Positions 1-11,534 are shown, counted from the first letter of the stretch. The stretch is 31,906 nt of DNA from Paulinella micropora (GCA_009731375.1 BJOX01000059.1:918124-950029), one strand, 5' to 3'. The notes: generated by a model not told the origin, from the sequence alone. Made by a program: numbers and translations.

Positions 1-60
1 ACCCCCCCCCCCCCCCCCCCCACCACCCCAACACACACACACACCCCACCCAACAGCTCC
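1..60. repeat. C-run / CA / CCA low complexity at window start
   Basis: A run of C's is followed by CA- and CCA-type repeats. The other end of the window (31830-31906) finishes in the same kind of CA/CCA/CCC sequence, which suggests that both ends are assembly breaks in low-complexity DNA. Confidence 0.85.
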
Positions 61-130
61 ACAATATCAAGGAAGGGAGACTTACGCGCCGCCCAGGCTT
101 CGAGAGGTAGTGTAATGATGGTCACCTTGG

Positions 131-369
131 TTTTTAACCATGAGAACTGCACACATTAACATGACACAACGCAAACAAGCTGTGGTTGCAAGAGCAAAAA
201 AAAACAGCAGAAACTGGTTGTTAGATCAGTTCTTGTTGAAATAACATATATTAGCTTGGTCAACTCGGAAATTTAACCTTGAGAACACGAAAAGTGACAC
301 AACAATTTGGTTGCAAGAGAAAAACAAGACACTTGCGGTTCTTGTGAAATAACAAATATTAGCTTGGAT
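131..369. repeat. Imperfect tandem duplication, two units of about 100-130 bp
   Basis: Unit 1 (about 131-260) and unit 2 (about 270-369) share, in the same order, a TTTAACC.TGAGAAC start, TGACACAAC, GGTTGCAAGAG plus an A-rich run, GGTTCTTG/CAGTTCTTG, and an end reading GAAATAACA.ATATTAGCTTGG. Unit 1 has extra bases in the middle. It looks like an old local duplication in AT-rich DNA. No coding function is visible. Confidence 0.7.
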
Positions 370-1063
370 GATGCTGTTTCAACGAAACAACAACAGATGC
401 TTGAAGTTTTCATCAGAACTTGCAGGTGAGTTAATCTTGGCCTCTACTTTGTTTGCGACACTACATGCGACCTCAATTGGTGGTTTGGGTTGTGAATCGG
501 GTCCTTTTTTTTGGTTTTTTATTTTATGATAGGGCGGCACTAGGGTACTGGCAATAGTCTGCTCTCTTCTGCCGATTTCATCTGAAGCGGCCCGGCCTTG
601 AAAGGTTCTCGTGGATCTCACCGCCTTGGAGGTTTTTGACATACAACCAAGTAAACCCATGGCAAAAGTCAATGATCCAGATCTTTCTCACATCAAGTAA
701 TTCCTCTCCCAAAGGTTTCATTGATGTGGTAACTTATAATTGCATTTCTGCACTGCTAGAGATACATGCTGCTTCTGCTGCTGCTGCCTTGCATTTGATG
801 AAGTTACTGTACGAATACTAGTGAACTCTGGTCATCCATACAAATCGTTACCTCAAGAGCTATTGATTTAACTAGATGGTGACCCTAATCATAATTATTA
901 AAATAATAATTATTCAAATAATAATAATAAAGATAATAAGATACTAAACATGAAAGTGAAATACATCAAAGTGCAGCGGGGTTAATATTAAGATTGATAT
1001 TAAATAAATTTATGAAAAAAATTCCATAAATAATAAATAAAAAGAAAAATAAAAATAAAAATC
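370..1063. other. AT-rich unique DNA without a recognisable gene
   Basis: Two short open frames exist: a 97-codon minus-strand frame at 379-672 and a 61-codon plus-strand frame at 636-821. Neither has a domain or motif I recognise, and they overlap head to head. From about 890 the sequence becomes AAT/AATA-rich and runs into the microsatellite at 1064. This could be an exon fragment of a host gene or plain intergenic DNA; I cannot tell which. Confidence 0.4.
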
Positions 1064-1544
<481 letters not shown>

Positions 1545-2139
1545 NNNNNNNNNNNNNNNNNNNNNNNNNNNNNNNNNNNNNNNNNNNNNNNNNNNNNNNN
1601 NNNNNNNNNNNNNNNNNNNNNNNNNNNNNNNNNNNNNNNNNNNNNNNNNNNNNNNNNNNNNNNNNNNNNNNNNNNNNNNNNNNNNNNNNNNNNNNNNNNN
1701 NNNNNNNNNNNNNNNNNNNNNNNNNNNNNNNNNNNNNNNNNNNNNNNNNNNNNNNNNNNNNNNNNNNNNNNNNNNNNNNNNNNNNNNNNNNNNNNNNNNN
1801 NNNNNNNNNNNNNNNNNNNNNNNNNNNNNNNNNNNNNNNNNNNNNNNNNNNNNNNNNNNNNNNNNNNNNNNNNNNNNNNNNNNNNNNNNNNNNNNNNNNN
1901 NNNNNNNNNNNNNNNNNNNNNNNNNNNNNNNNNNNNNNNNNNNNNNNNNNNNNNNNNNNNNNNNNNNNNNNNNNNNNNNNNNNNNNNNNNNNNNNNNNNN
2001 NNNNNNNNNNNNNNNNNNNNNNNNNNNNNNNNNNNNNNNNNNNNNNNNNNNNNNNNNNNNNNNNNNNNNNNNNNNNNNNNNNNNNNNNNNNNNNNNNNNN
2101 NNNNNNNNNNNNNNNNNNNNNNNNNNNNNNNNNNNNNNN
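1545..2139. other. Assembly gap, 595 N
   Basis: Undetermined bases between element C and the first family B copy. The chain of minus-strand short elements probably continues through it. Confidence 0.99.
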
Positions 2140-2189
2140 TCGGTGGAATAAAGGAAGTGACGGCATAGAACATTACTCTAGGAGCTTTA
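2140..2189 (-). mobile_element. Family B short retroelement, copy B1 (partial)
   Basis: This 50-bp stretch, from the gap edge to the start of (AAT)n, is nearly identical to the middle of copies B2 and B3 (the segment with GACGGCATAGAACATT). It lacks the ~50-bp 5' end seen in B2 and B3, so on the minus strand it is 5'-truncated. Its 3' half lies in the gap. Confidence 0.6.
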
Positions 2190-2204
2190 AATAATAATAA
2201 TAAC

Positions 2205-2244
<40 letters not shown>

Positions 2245-2267
2245 GTAATAATAATAATAATAATCAT
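2190..2267 (-). repeat. (AAT)n tract between B1 and B2
   Basis: About 78 bp of AAT units with single-base interruptions. On the minus strand it is the (ATT)n tail of B2 and also the immediate 5' flank of B1. Confidence 0.9.
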
Positions 2268-2440
2268 AATATATCTCCTGCCAATTGCTGAGCCAAAAGG
2301 CCATGTGCATCCAGTCCTCCATTCCATAAGGAAAGTCTCCACACCAATCGGTGGAATAAAGGAAGTGACGGCATAGAACATTACTCTAGGAGCTTTATAC
2401 CAATCAGCCCATGGAAAGGACCGATGGCCTATGTACTCCC

Positions 2441-2441
<1 letters not shown>
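2268..2441 (-). mobile_element. Family B short retroelement, copy B2
   Basis: A unit of about 174 bp flanked on both sides by (AAT)n and very similar to B3. On the minus strand it starts AGGGAGTACATAGG and ends near TCAGCAATTGGCAG followed by (ATT)n. The 3' end resembles the SINE end (TCAGCCATTGACAGA). The 5' end has no tRNA-like box that I can find, so the source of its promoter is unknown. It could be a SINE of other origin or a conserved LINE 3' fragment. Confidence 0.6.

Positions 2442-2489
<48 letters not shown>
2442..2489 (-). repeat. (AAT)n tract between B2 and B3
   Basis: About 48 bp of uninterrupted AAT units. On the minus strand it is the (ATT)n tail of B3 and the 5' flank of B2. 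Confidence 0.9.
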
Positions 2490-2490
<1 letters not shown>

Positions 2491-2660
2491 TGTATCGTCT
2501 GCCAATTGCTGAGCCAAAAGGCCATGTGCATCCAGTCCTCCATTCCATAAGGAAAGTCTTCACCAATCGGTGGAATGAAGAAGTGACGGCATAGAACATT
2601 GCTCTAGGAGCTTTATACCAATCAGCCCATGGAAAGGGACCGATGACCTATGTACTCCCT
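2490..2660 (-). mobile_element. Family B short retroelement, copy B3
   Basis: About 171 bp, with (AAT)n on both sides. It differs from B2 by a handful of substitutions and small indels. The minus-strand 3' end carries TCAGCAATTGGCAGA, which matches the SINE at 13 of 15 positions, and an upstream ATGGAGG followed by a GCACATGG stretch. It has the same orientation as its neighbours B2 and SINE copy 1, giving a head-to-tail chain. Confidence 0.6.
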
Positions 2661-2664
2661 AATA

Positions 2665-2703
<39 letters not shown>
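2661..2703 (-). repeat. (AAT)n tract, tail of SINE copy 1
   Basis: About 43 bp of AAT with one AGT interruption. On the minus strand it is the (ATT)n tail of the SINE and the 5' flank of B3. Confidence 0.9.
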
Positions 2704-2896
2704 GTGCTTCTCTGTCAATGGCTGATGCAAATCTGCACATGCGCCTCCATCGTCTCACCCGTGAGGGGAGTACGAAGAATTGACGATAGGCTCTAATGAC
2801 ACCCCCGCACGGGCAGTTCCAACACTTCCAGACGGACCGGTATGTTCAATGAAAATACTGGTGGCACCGACGGGAATCGAACTGGCGACAGGGCCC
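2704..2896 (-). mobile_element. tRNA-derived SINE copy 1, 5'-truncated
   Basis: The reverse complement matches SINE copy 4 (28030-28260) from GGGCCC inside the tRNA-like head to the 3' end; I count about four differences. The B box is present (complement of 2872-2882). The A box is missing, because the sequence switches abruptly to (ATCT)n at about 2896. The 3' end carries the ATGGAGGCGCATGTGCAG module and is followed by (ATT)n. The truncation is either a normal incomplete reverse transcription or a later break in the microsatellite. Confidence 0.85.
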
Positions 2897-2957
<61 letters not shown>

Positions 2958-3000
2958 ACTATCTATCTATCTATCTATCTATCTATCTGTCTATCTATCT
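2896..3000. repeat. (ATCT)n microsatellite
   Basis: About 105 bp of near-perfect CTAT units joined directly to the broken head of the SINE. Confidence 0.95.
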
Positions 3001-3064
3001 TAGGACTGCAGACTATACAAACGTCTATGAGCCTTCGCATGACACCTTCCTTTGCATGGAGGTA

Positions 3065-3256
3065 AGGTCAGGTGAAAAATTTCGGCCACCTCACCTTTCG
3101 GCCAACCGTAAATACGGGGAATTTCGGCTAAACTTTTATTTGTGGACAGCAAATGTACCGTAATTACCGGCTGGCCGAAATTCTTCACAACTTTGAATAA
3201 CAAATGTACCGTTATTAGGGGATAATTTGTTTGGCAGAAATTTTTCACGATTCCTT
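3065..3256. repeat. Interspersed repeat family D, copy 1
   Basis: About 190 bp, also present at 5008-5207 and 13091-13294. It starts GGTGAAAAATTTCGGCC and ends near TTTTCAC. Two half-repeats inside share AAATGTACCGT.ATTA and a GAAATT..TTCAC end, and the first of these ends is complementary to the element start. It looks like a non-autonomous, fold-back or MITE-like repeat. I see no target-site duplication, so the class is open. Confidence 0.7.
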
Positions 3257-3267
3257 ATGTTATGTTT

Positions 3268-3416
3268 TATCGGTCACCTCCACAAAATGTGGTCAGGTTA
3301 CCGATAAAACTGCACATGCTGCGCGCCAAATTTGACGTGTTTTGCGGGCTCGCCGGCCCGGCTCCGGCTCACCCGCAAAATACGTCGAATTGGTGGCTAA
3401 CCGCATAATACACTAA
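3268..3416. repeat. GC-rich double-hairpin repeat family E, copy 1
   Basis: About 149 bp, recurring at 17311-17460. Hairpin 1 (3268-3306) is identical in both copies. Hairpin 2 contains a long inverted repeat around a GCCGGCCCGGCTCCGGCT loop; in this copy the right arm has several mismatches. TTATG units occur just left (about 3254-3266) as well as right of it, so this copy appears to have inserted into the edge of the TTATG array. Confidence 0.75.
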
Positions 3417-4915
3417 TGTTATGTTATGTTATGTTATGTTATGTTATGTTATGTTATGGTTGTTGTGTTATGTTATGTTATGTTATGTTATGTCATGTCA
3501 TGTTATGTTATCTTTATGTTATGTTATATTATGTTATGTTTATGTCATGTATATGTTATGTATATGTTATGTATATATGTTCTGTATATGTTTTGTTATG
3601 TTTTGTTGTGTTTTGTTATGTTTTGTTATGTCTTGATTTATGTTTATATTATGTTATGCTATGTTGTGTTATGTTATGTTGTGTTATGTTATGTTGTGTT
3701 ATGTTATGATGTGTTATGTTATGTTGTGTTATGTTATGTTATGTTATGTTATCTCCATGTTATGTTTTAGTATGTTTATTATGTTTATTATGTCATGTTA
3801 TGTTTTCTTATGTTATGCTATTTTATGTTATGTTATGTTATGCTTTGTTATGTTTTGTTATATATGTTGCCATTATGTTATGTTATGTTATGTTATGTTG
3901 TGTTATGTTATGTTATCTCCATGTTATGTTTTATTATGTTTCTTATGTTTATTATGTTATGTTATGTTTTCTTATGTTATGCTATTTTATGTTATGTTAT
4001 GTTATGTTTTTTATGTTATGTTATGTTATGTTGTATATTATGTTATATTATGTTATGTTATGTTATGTTATGTTATATTATGTTATGTATGTTATGTTAT
4101 GTCATGTTATGTTATGTTATGTTATCTCCATGATATGTTTTATTATGTTATGTTATGTTATGTTATGTTATGTTATGTTTTGTTATGTTTTGTTATGTTT
4201 TGTTATATTATGTTATATTGTGTTATATTATGTTATATTATGTTATATCATGTTATGTTGTGTTATCTTATCTCCATGTTATGTTTTATTATGTTTATTA
4301 TGTTTATTATGTTATATTATGTTTTGTTATGTTATGCTATTTTATGTTATGTTATGTTATGTTTTGTTATGTTTTGTTATGTTATGTTATGTTATGTTAT
4401 GTTATGTTATGTCATGTTATGTTATGTTTACGTTATTGTTATGTTTATTGTTATGTTTATTGTTAAGTTATTGTTATGTTATTATTATGTTATTATTATG
4501 TTATTATTATTGTTATGTTATGTTATGTTATGTTTTGTTATGTTATGTTATGTTATGTTATGTTATGTTATGTTATGTTTAGTTATGTTTACGTTATTGT
4601 TATGTTTATTGTTATGTTTATTGTTATGTTATTTTTATGTTATTGTTATGTTATTATTATTGCTATGTTATGACATGTTATGTTATGACATGTTATGTTA
4701 TGTTATGTTTTGTTATGTTATGTTATATTTTATGTTGTGTTATGTTATGTTATGTTACGTTATGTTATGCTATGTTTAGTTATGTTTACGTTATTGTTAT
4801 GTTTATTGTTATGTTTATTGTTTTGTTTATTGTTATGTTTATTGTTATGTTATTTTTATGTTATTGATATGTTATTATTATTGTTACGTTATGTTATGTT
4901 ATGTTATGTTATGTA
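3415..4915. repeat. 1.5-kb (TTATG)n pentanucleotide array
   Basis: Degenerate ATGTT/TTATG units with variants such as TTTTG, TCATG and TTGTG. Larger blocks recur inside it: a TATCTCCATGTTATGTTT block at about 3750, 3914 and 4270 (a close variant lies near 4123), and a TTTACGTTATTGTTATG block at about 4428, 4588 and 4786. These show segmental duplication on top of unit slippage. The long open frames across it are low-complexity and not genes. Confidence 0.95.
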
Positions 4916-5007
4916 ATCTAAAGTAGACTCATGTGATGTAATGTGATGTAATAATGTGATGTATTATCATGGGATGGATATACACATATACTCTTCCAAA
5001 CGTAAAT

Positions 5008-5207
5008 AGGTCGGGTGAAAAATTTCGGCCACCTCACCTTTCAGCCAACCGTAAATACGGGGAATTTTGGGCTAAACTTTTATTTGTGGACAACAAATGC
5101 ATCGTAATTACCGGCTGGCCGAAATTTTTCACAACTTTGAATAACGAATGTACCGTTATTACGGGATTTTTTTTTTTTGTTGTTGCAAATTTTCACTATT
5201 CCTTGTA
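5008..5207. repeat. Interspersed repeat family D, copy 2
   Basis: This is the clearest family D copy. A perfect 17-bp inverted repeat, GTGAAAAATTTCGGCCA at 5015-5031 and its complement at 5116-5132, brackets the first two thirds. A further AAATTTTCAC end lies near 5187-5197, and a T-run at 5166-5178 is inserted in the second half. The copy sits between the TTATG/GATGT repeats and the TTTC tract. Confidence 0.75.
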
Positions 5208-5249
5208 TGTGTACAGGCCCTAGAAGAACAGCGACCGTGGTTGTGCCAA

Positions 5250-5254
5250 AGGTT

Positions 5255-5288
<34 letters not shown>

Positions 5289-5728
5289 TTCCTTCCTTCC
5301 TTCCTTCCTTCCTTCCTTTCTTTCTTTCTTTCTTTCTTTCTTCCTTCCTTGCTTCCTTTCCTTGCTTTCTTCCTTTCTTCCTTCCTTTCTTTCTTGCTTC
5401 CTTTCTGCCTTTCTTTCTTTCTTTCTTTCTGTTTGTTTCTTTCTTTCTTTCTTCCTTCCTTCCTTTCTTCCTTTCTTTCTTCCTTCCTTCCCTCCTTCCT
5501 TTCTTCCTTCCTTCCCTCCTTCCTTTCTTCCTTTCTTTCTTTCTTGCCTTCTTGCTTCCTTCTTCCTTTCTTTCATTCTTGCATTCTTGCTTTCTTGCTT
5601 TCTTTCCCTCTCTCTTCCTTTCTTTCTTTCTTTCATTCTTTCTTTCTTTCTTTCTTTCTTTTCTTTTTCTTTTCTTTCTTTCTTTCTTTCTTTCTTTTTC
5701 GTTCTTTCTTTCTTTCTTTCTTTCTTTC
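5250..5728. repeat. About 480-bp pyrimidine tract (TTTC/TTCC)n
   Basis: TTTC and TTCC units with rare G interruptions. A homopyrimidine/homopurine block of this length could form triplex (H-DNA). The arginine/lysine/glutamate-rich minus frame and the FLSF-type plus frames here are artefacts of the repeat. Confidence 0.95.
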
Positions 5729-5854
5729 TTATTTATTTATTTATTTATTTATTGATTTATTGATTTATTGATTTATTGATTTATTTATTGATTTATTGAT
5801 TTATTGATTTATTGATTTATTTATTTATTTATTTATTTATTTAATTAATTAATT

Positions 5855-5899
<45 letters not shown>

Positions 5900-5932
5900 C
5901 TTATTCATTCATTCATTTACTTATTTATTAAT

Positions 5933-5979
<47 letters not shown>

Positions 5980-5990
5980 TTTGTTTTGCT
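5729..5990. repeat. (TTTA)n array
   Basis: TTTA units mixed with TTGA, TTAA and TTCA. It follows directly from the TTTC tract, as if the unit changed by one base. Confidence 0.95.
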
Positions 5991-5996
5991 TATTTA

Positions 5997-5997
<1 letters not shown>

Positions 5998-6031
<34 letters not shown>

Positions 6032-6067
6032 TTCACACAACACACACACACACACACACACCTCTAC

Positions 6068-6138
<71 letters not shown>

Positions 6139-6246
6139 ATATCTAGCTAACTAAACTAAGTAACTAATCTATCTAATCTATCTACTTGTCTTTCTATCTA
6201 TATTCCTATCTATCTACCTTTCTATCTATCCATCCTATCTATCTAC

Positions 6247-6296
<50 letters not shown>

Positions 6297-6301
6297 CTCT
6301 A

Positions 6302-6353
<52 letters not shown>

Positions 6354-6355
6354 TC

Positions 6356-6430
<75 letters not shown>

Positions 6431-6496
6431 TTCTCTCTCTCCCTCTCTCTCTCTCTCTCCCTTCCTCCCTCTCTCCCTCCCTCCCTCCCTCCCTCC

Positions 6497-6559
<63 letters not shown>

Positions 6560-6600
6560 ATATATATATATACATAAATATATATATATGTATATATGTA
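5998..6600. repeat. Compound CT / CA / CTAT / CT / TA microsatellite
   Basis: In order: (CT)n at 5998-6022, (CA)n at about 6040-6061, (CTAT)n at 6063-6300, a ~220-bp (CT)n tract with TTTC and CCCT interruptions at 6296-6518, then (TA)n to about 6600. Confidence 0.95.
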
Positions 6601-6603
6601 TAT

Positions 6604-6645
6604 AAGGTTTGTCCCAGTCGTTGGGCAGTCCATGGACAAGGACTG

Positions 6646-6711
<66 letters not shown>

Positions 6712-6840
6712 TTGTCCCAGTCGTTGGACAGTCAGTGAACAACGAATATAAATGTAAATATATATATATATATATACATATATATATAAGGTTTGTTCAA
6801 GTCGTTGGGCAGTCCATGGACAAGGAATGTAAATGTAAAT
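6604..6840. repeat. Three copies of a ~50-bp core separated by (TA)n
   Basis: Cores start at 6604, 6707 and 6788. They share AAGGTTTGTYCMAGTCGTTG, then GCAGTCCATGGACAAGG (altered in the second copy) and a GTAAAT end. The (TA)n between them varies in length. This is a minisatellite whose units each carry an expanding dinucleotide. Confidence 0.9.
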
Positions 6841-6841
6841 A

Positions 6842-6923
6842 TAGATAGATAGATAGATAATTAGATGGATAGATGGATAGATGGATAGATGGATAGATGG
6901 ATAGATGGATGGATGAATCGATA

Positions 6924-6973
<50 letters not shown>

Positions 6974-7040
6974 TATGTATGTGTGTACTTGTATGCAATT
7001 TTTTTTATTGCTGGGCGTGCGAAGACATGCGTTATAACAC

Positions 7041-7089
<49 letters not shown>

Positions 7090-7117
7090 CCCATCTACCT
7101 ATCTATCTATCTATCTA

Positions 7118-7158
<41 letters not shown>

Positions 7159-7175
7159 CCTACCTACCTACCTAC

Positions 7176-7222
<47 letters not shown>
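6842..7222. repeat. GATA / GA / CTAT microsatellites
   Basis: (GATA/GGAT)n at 6842-6928, (GA)n at 6927-6966, about 70 bp of non-repetitive sequence to 7040, then (CTAT)n with a CTAC block to 7222. The purine-rich strand changes from plus to minus across this interval. Confidence 0.95.
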
Positions 7223-7226
<4 letters not shown>

Positions 7227-7285
7227 GTATGTGTTTTTTGTAGTCCTATGTTACTAGCAGTAGGAAATAGATAGATATGTATACG

Positions 7286-7331
<46 letters not shown>

Positions 7332-7349
7332 ATCTATCTAATCTATCTA

Positions 7350-7381
<32 letters not shown>

Positions 7382-7405
7382 CTATCTATCTATCTACCTT
7401 GTATG

Positions 7406-7490
<85 letters not shown>

Positions 7491-7505
7491 GTGTATACGT
7501 ATCTG

Positions 7506-7559
<54 letters not shown>

Positions 7560-7773
7560 GATCTATCTATCTATCTATCTACATACAGGGTAGATAGATA
7601 GATAGATAGATACATAGATAGATAGATAGATAGACATCTATCTATTTCCTACTTCCAATACCATAGGAAGTACAAAAAACACATAAACGATAGATAGATA
7701 GATAGATAGATATCTTGTATGTGTTTTTTGTAGTTCCTATGGTATTGGAAGTAGGATGTGGTACAGGTATGTC

Positions 7774-7775
<2 letters not shown>
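7223..7775. repeat. Inverted and direct copies of an island in CTAT/GATA repeats
   Basis: A ~45-bp island with TATGTGTTTTTTGTA and GTAGGA ends occurs plus-strand at 7223-7270, inverted at 7648-7685 and plus-strand again at 7718-7755. The last two form 38-bp arms with one mismatch around a 32-bp GATA loop. The surrounding CTAT and GATA tracts also alternate in orientation at about 7406, 7500, 7592, 7638, 7692 and 7775. Confidence 0.9.
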
Positions 7776-7816
<41 letters not shown>

Positions 7817-7862
7817 GATATCTCTATCTATCTATAGGATGTGGTACGGGTATGCCCTTATT

Positions 7863-7917
<55 letters not shown>

Positions 7918-7945
7918 AGGATGTAGTACGGGTATGTCCTTGTTG

Positions 7946-8018
<73 letters not shown>

Positions 8019-8057
8019 TGCCTGAATGCATGCATGTACATGGCACATCATTTGCAA

Positions 8058-8103
<46 letters not shown>

Positions 8104-8130
8104 GTACTGGAAGTGGAGTGTGGTACAGTT
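7775..8130. repeat. CTAT, CT and TA tracts with a repeated 30-bp core
   Basis: The core GGATGTGGTACGGGTATG and its variants occur at about 7753, 7838, 7919 and, more diverged, 8115. The copies at 7838 and 7919 run into TTGCTCTC and a (CT)n tract. The cores were duplicated together with their microsatellites. Confidence 0.85.
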
Positions 8131-8134
8131 GTGT

Positions 8135-8173
<39 letters not shown>

Positions 8174-8230
8174 CTCTTTCTTTCTCTCTTTCTTTCTCTC
8201 TCTCTCTCTCTCTCTTTCTATCTCTCTCTC

Positions 8231-8309
<79 letters not shown>

Positions 8310-8398
8310 ATCTCTCTCTCTCTCTCTCTCTCCAAACNNNNNNNNNNCTCTCTCTCTCTCTTTCTCTCTCTATCTCTCTCTCTCTCTCTCTCTCCAAA
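8131..8398. repeat. (TTTC)n then (CT)n array containing a 10-N gap
   Basis: The gap is 8338-8347. The 39 bases ending in CCAAAC just before it are identical to the 39 bases ending in CCAAAC after it. This suggests two overlapping contig ends that were joined without merging. Confidence 0.9.
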
Positions 8399-8418
8399 CA
8401 GCAGTAAATTGTAGGCAG

Positions 8419-8419
8419 G

Positions 8420-8478
<59 letters not shown>

Positions 8479-8691
8479 ATATCTATCTATCTATCTATCT
8501 ACCTACCTACCTACCTACCTACCTACCTACCTACCTATCTATCTATCTATCTACCCACCTACCCACCTATCTACATATCTACCTATCTACCTATCTACCT
8601 ATCTACCTACCTACCTACCTACCTACCTACCTACCTACCTACCTACCTACCTATCTACCTACCTATCTACCTACCTATCTACCTATCTATC

Positions 8692-8753
<62 letters not shown>

Positions 8754-9030
8754 CCCACTAATCTACTAATCTACCTATCTACCTTTGTGCCTATCTGCCT
8801 ATCTACCTATCTACCTATCTACATACTTATCTATCTACCTATCTACCTATCTATCTATCTACCTATCTACCTACCTATCTATCTACCTATCTACCTACCT
8901 ACCAACCTACCTATCTCCGTATCTTCCTATCTACCAACCACCTATCTACCTACCTATCTACCTACCCACCTATCTACCTACCTACCTATCTATCTACCTA
9001 TCTATCTACCTGTCTACCTACAGGTATATT
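8419..9030. repeat. (CTAT/CTAC)n array, about 610 bp
   Basis: Mixed CTAT and CTAC units. Near 9010-9027 is a short palindrome, ACCTGT...ACAGGT, after which the repeat continues on the opposite strand. Confidence 0.95.
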
Positions 9031-9062
9031 GTCTACGTACCTGGCTCTTCTGCTTAATCGTA

Positions 9063-9562
<500 letters not shown>

Positions 9563-10088
9563 ATAGATGAAATATCGACTAATGTCAGAAAAAAGGAGCT
9601 TCTGATTTCGTCAACCAGGAAGTCTGTGGGTAAAGTATTAACCCGATGCCCAGCTAAGCCGTGATGTTTGCACGGAAGGGACTGATACAGGCAATACCAA
9701 AGCTCCCTAGTACCAGGCGGGGGCCAGGGCTCGTTCCATAAGCGCCCCTTGCAGAACGAGCTCCCACCTCCATTACAGAGGACCCAGTAAGCAGATGGAG
9801 TTTCGAGACTGTTCGACAGTCTAGTATAAACCGACAGAGCACTGTGGGTTTTATTCCGGGCTCAACAAGCGAGAAAGGGCACCCTGAGGGAACAGGATTG
9901 TGCTTCCCGTCGCTATTTCGGCATGTGACTTATAGGCGTATGGCTAGGCACACATAAAGCACCCTACCACGGGCCCAGCACACCCACACCATCCCCTAAT
10001 TCTCTGTCTGTCGACAGATGGCACCCATTTCAAAAAACCAAGCCCAAGGGAGGGTCAGTGACACCTCAAGTGGCCTTGAGATAGATCG
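9563..10088. other. Unrecognised ~525-bp unique island
   Basis: Balanced composition and no long open frame; the longest is a 62-codon minus-strand frame at 9654-9842 without a known domain. No tRNA or rRNA recognised. It sits between GATA arrays and ends at a gap. It may be a remnant of a mobile element or single-copy DNA. Confidence 0.5.
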
Positions 10089-10139
10089 NNNNNNNNNNNN
10101 NNNNNNNNNNNNNNNNNNNNNNNNNNNNNNNNNNNNNNN
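10089..10139. other. Assembly gap, 51 N
   Basis: Undetermined bases at the entry to a GGTA/GATA array. Confidence 0.99.
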
Positions 10140-10519
<380 letters not shown>

Positions 10520-11030
10520 GATGTCGCAAAGGAATGTAGTCCTTGCAAAGGAACGCAGTTTCACATCAAACAATAATTTGTGTACTGTGCATGTGTCCGG
10601 GATGGGAATCACGGGTAGACTGTGTTCTGGAAAAAGAAGAGGAGGAAGGACGTTGAAGAAAAAGGCAATCTAGGAATGGAGAGTGGGAGGATAAGGAAGA
10701 AGAGAAAGAAAAGGAAGCCGTTAGTCCAAGTGTTTTGAGCACCGTAAGCTTGCGCAAGCTACAATGATGACATTGTATGAGGCCTAAACCCCCGCAGGGA
10801 CCTAGCCCGGGCTATGCAACACTGGACGGCTATGATGGAATGCAGTCACCAATACGGACTAGAGGAAGATTAGTCCAATTTTTGACTGCACAGGAGCGAT
10901 AAATCGCAAAAGAGCAACGAGCTACGCAGGAGGATAGCTTGAAGCAAAGGGATTTGGATTGGGGATGGGAAAAACCCAAGGCGCGGAAACATCGATGAAC
11001 AGAGAACGATACCATGCCGCGAATAGGTAG
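10520..11030. other. Unrecognised ~510-bp unique island
   Basis: Two partial repeats of GCAAAGGAAYG lie near 10526 and 10547, and a purine-rich stretch at 10628-10720. No credible coding frame and no recognised RNA gene. Confidence 0.45.
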
Positions 11031-11098
11031 ACAGATAATTAGATAGGTAAATGAATAGATAGATAGTCACTCACAGACACACATTGCTTGCTAGGTAA

Positions 11099-11104
11099 GT
11101 GTTA

Positions 11105-11157
<53 letters not shown>

Positions 11158-11197
11158 CTCTGTGTTGGCTTGGTCTCTCTCTCTCTCTCTCTCTCTG

Positions 11198-11236
<39 letters not shown>

Positions 11237-11473
11237 TGGATTGGTCAGTGCTATGTCTTAGGAATAAAAGATCAACCCATCTCTCTCTCTTTCTCTCTCT
11301 CTCTCTTTCTCTCTCTTTTTTTATTTTATTTTTTTTATTTTTTTTTTAATGCTTTTGTTTTTGTTGTTGTTATTGATATTGTTGTTATTGTTGTTGTTTG
11401 TTTGTTTGTTTGTTTGTTTTTGCTAGGGCAATGTTATGTCATAGGATTAGACATCAATCCATTCGCCGCTCGG

Positions 11474-11480
<7 letters not shown>
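11099..11480. repeat. (CT)n tracts around repeated ~35-bp cores
   Basis: CT tracts at about 11105-11160, 11175-11232 and 11279-11317 separate islands. Two islands (11238-11280 and 11427-11470) share the pattern G.CA.TG.TATGTC.TAGGA, then AT..AAYCCAT before (CT)n. A third at about 11161-11173 keeps only GTTGGCTTGGTC. A T-rich (TTG/TTTG) stretch fills 11318-11420. Confidence 0.8.

Positions 11481-11489
<9 letters not shown>

Positions 11490-11534
<45 letters not shown>

Noticed and set aside
379-821. Two small host genes (97 and 61 codons)
   Set aside because: They overlap each other on opposite strands and lack motifs or a supported start. They are kept only as a note in the region description.
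3416-4916. Long cysteine/tyrosine/methionine-rich frames (up to 379 codons)
   Set aside because: They are translations of (TTATG)n in several overlapping frames at once, with no domain and no codon signal.
9563-10088. 5S or large-subunit rRNA fragment
   Set aside because: No stretch fits the conserved rRNA segments that I know, on either strand.
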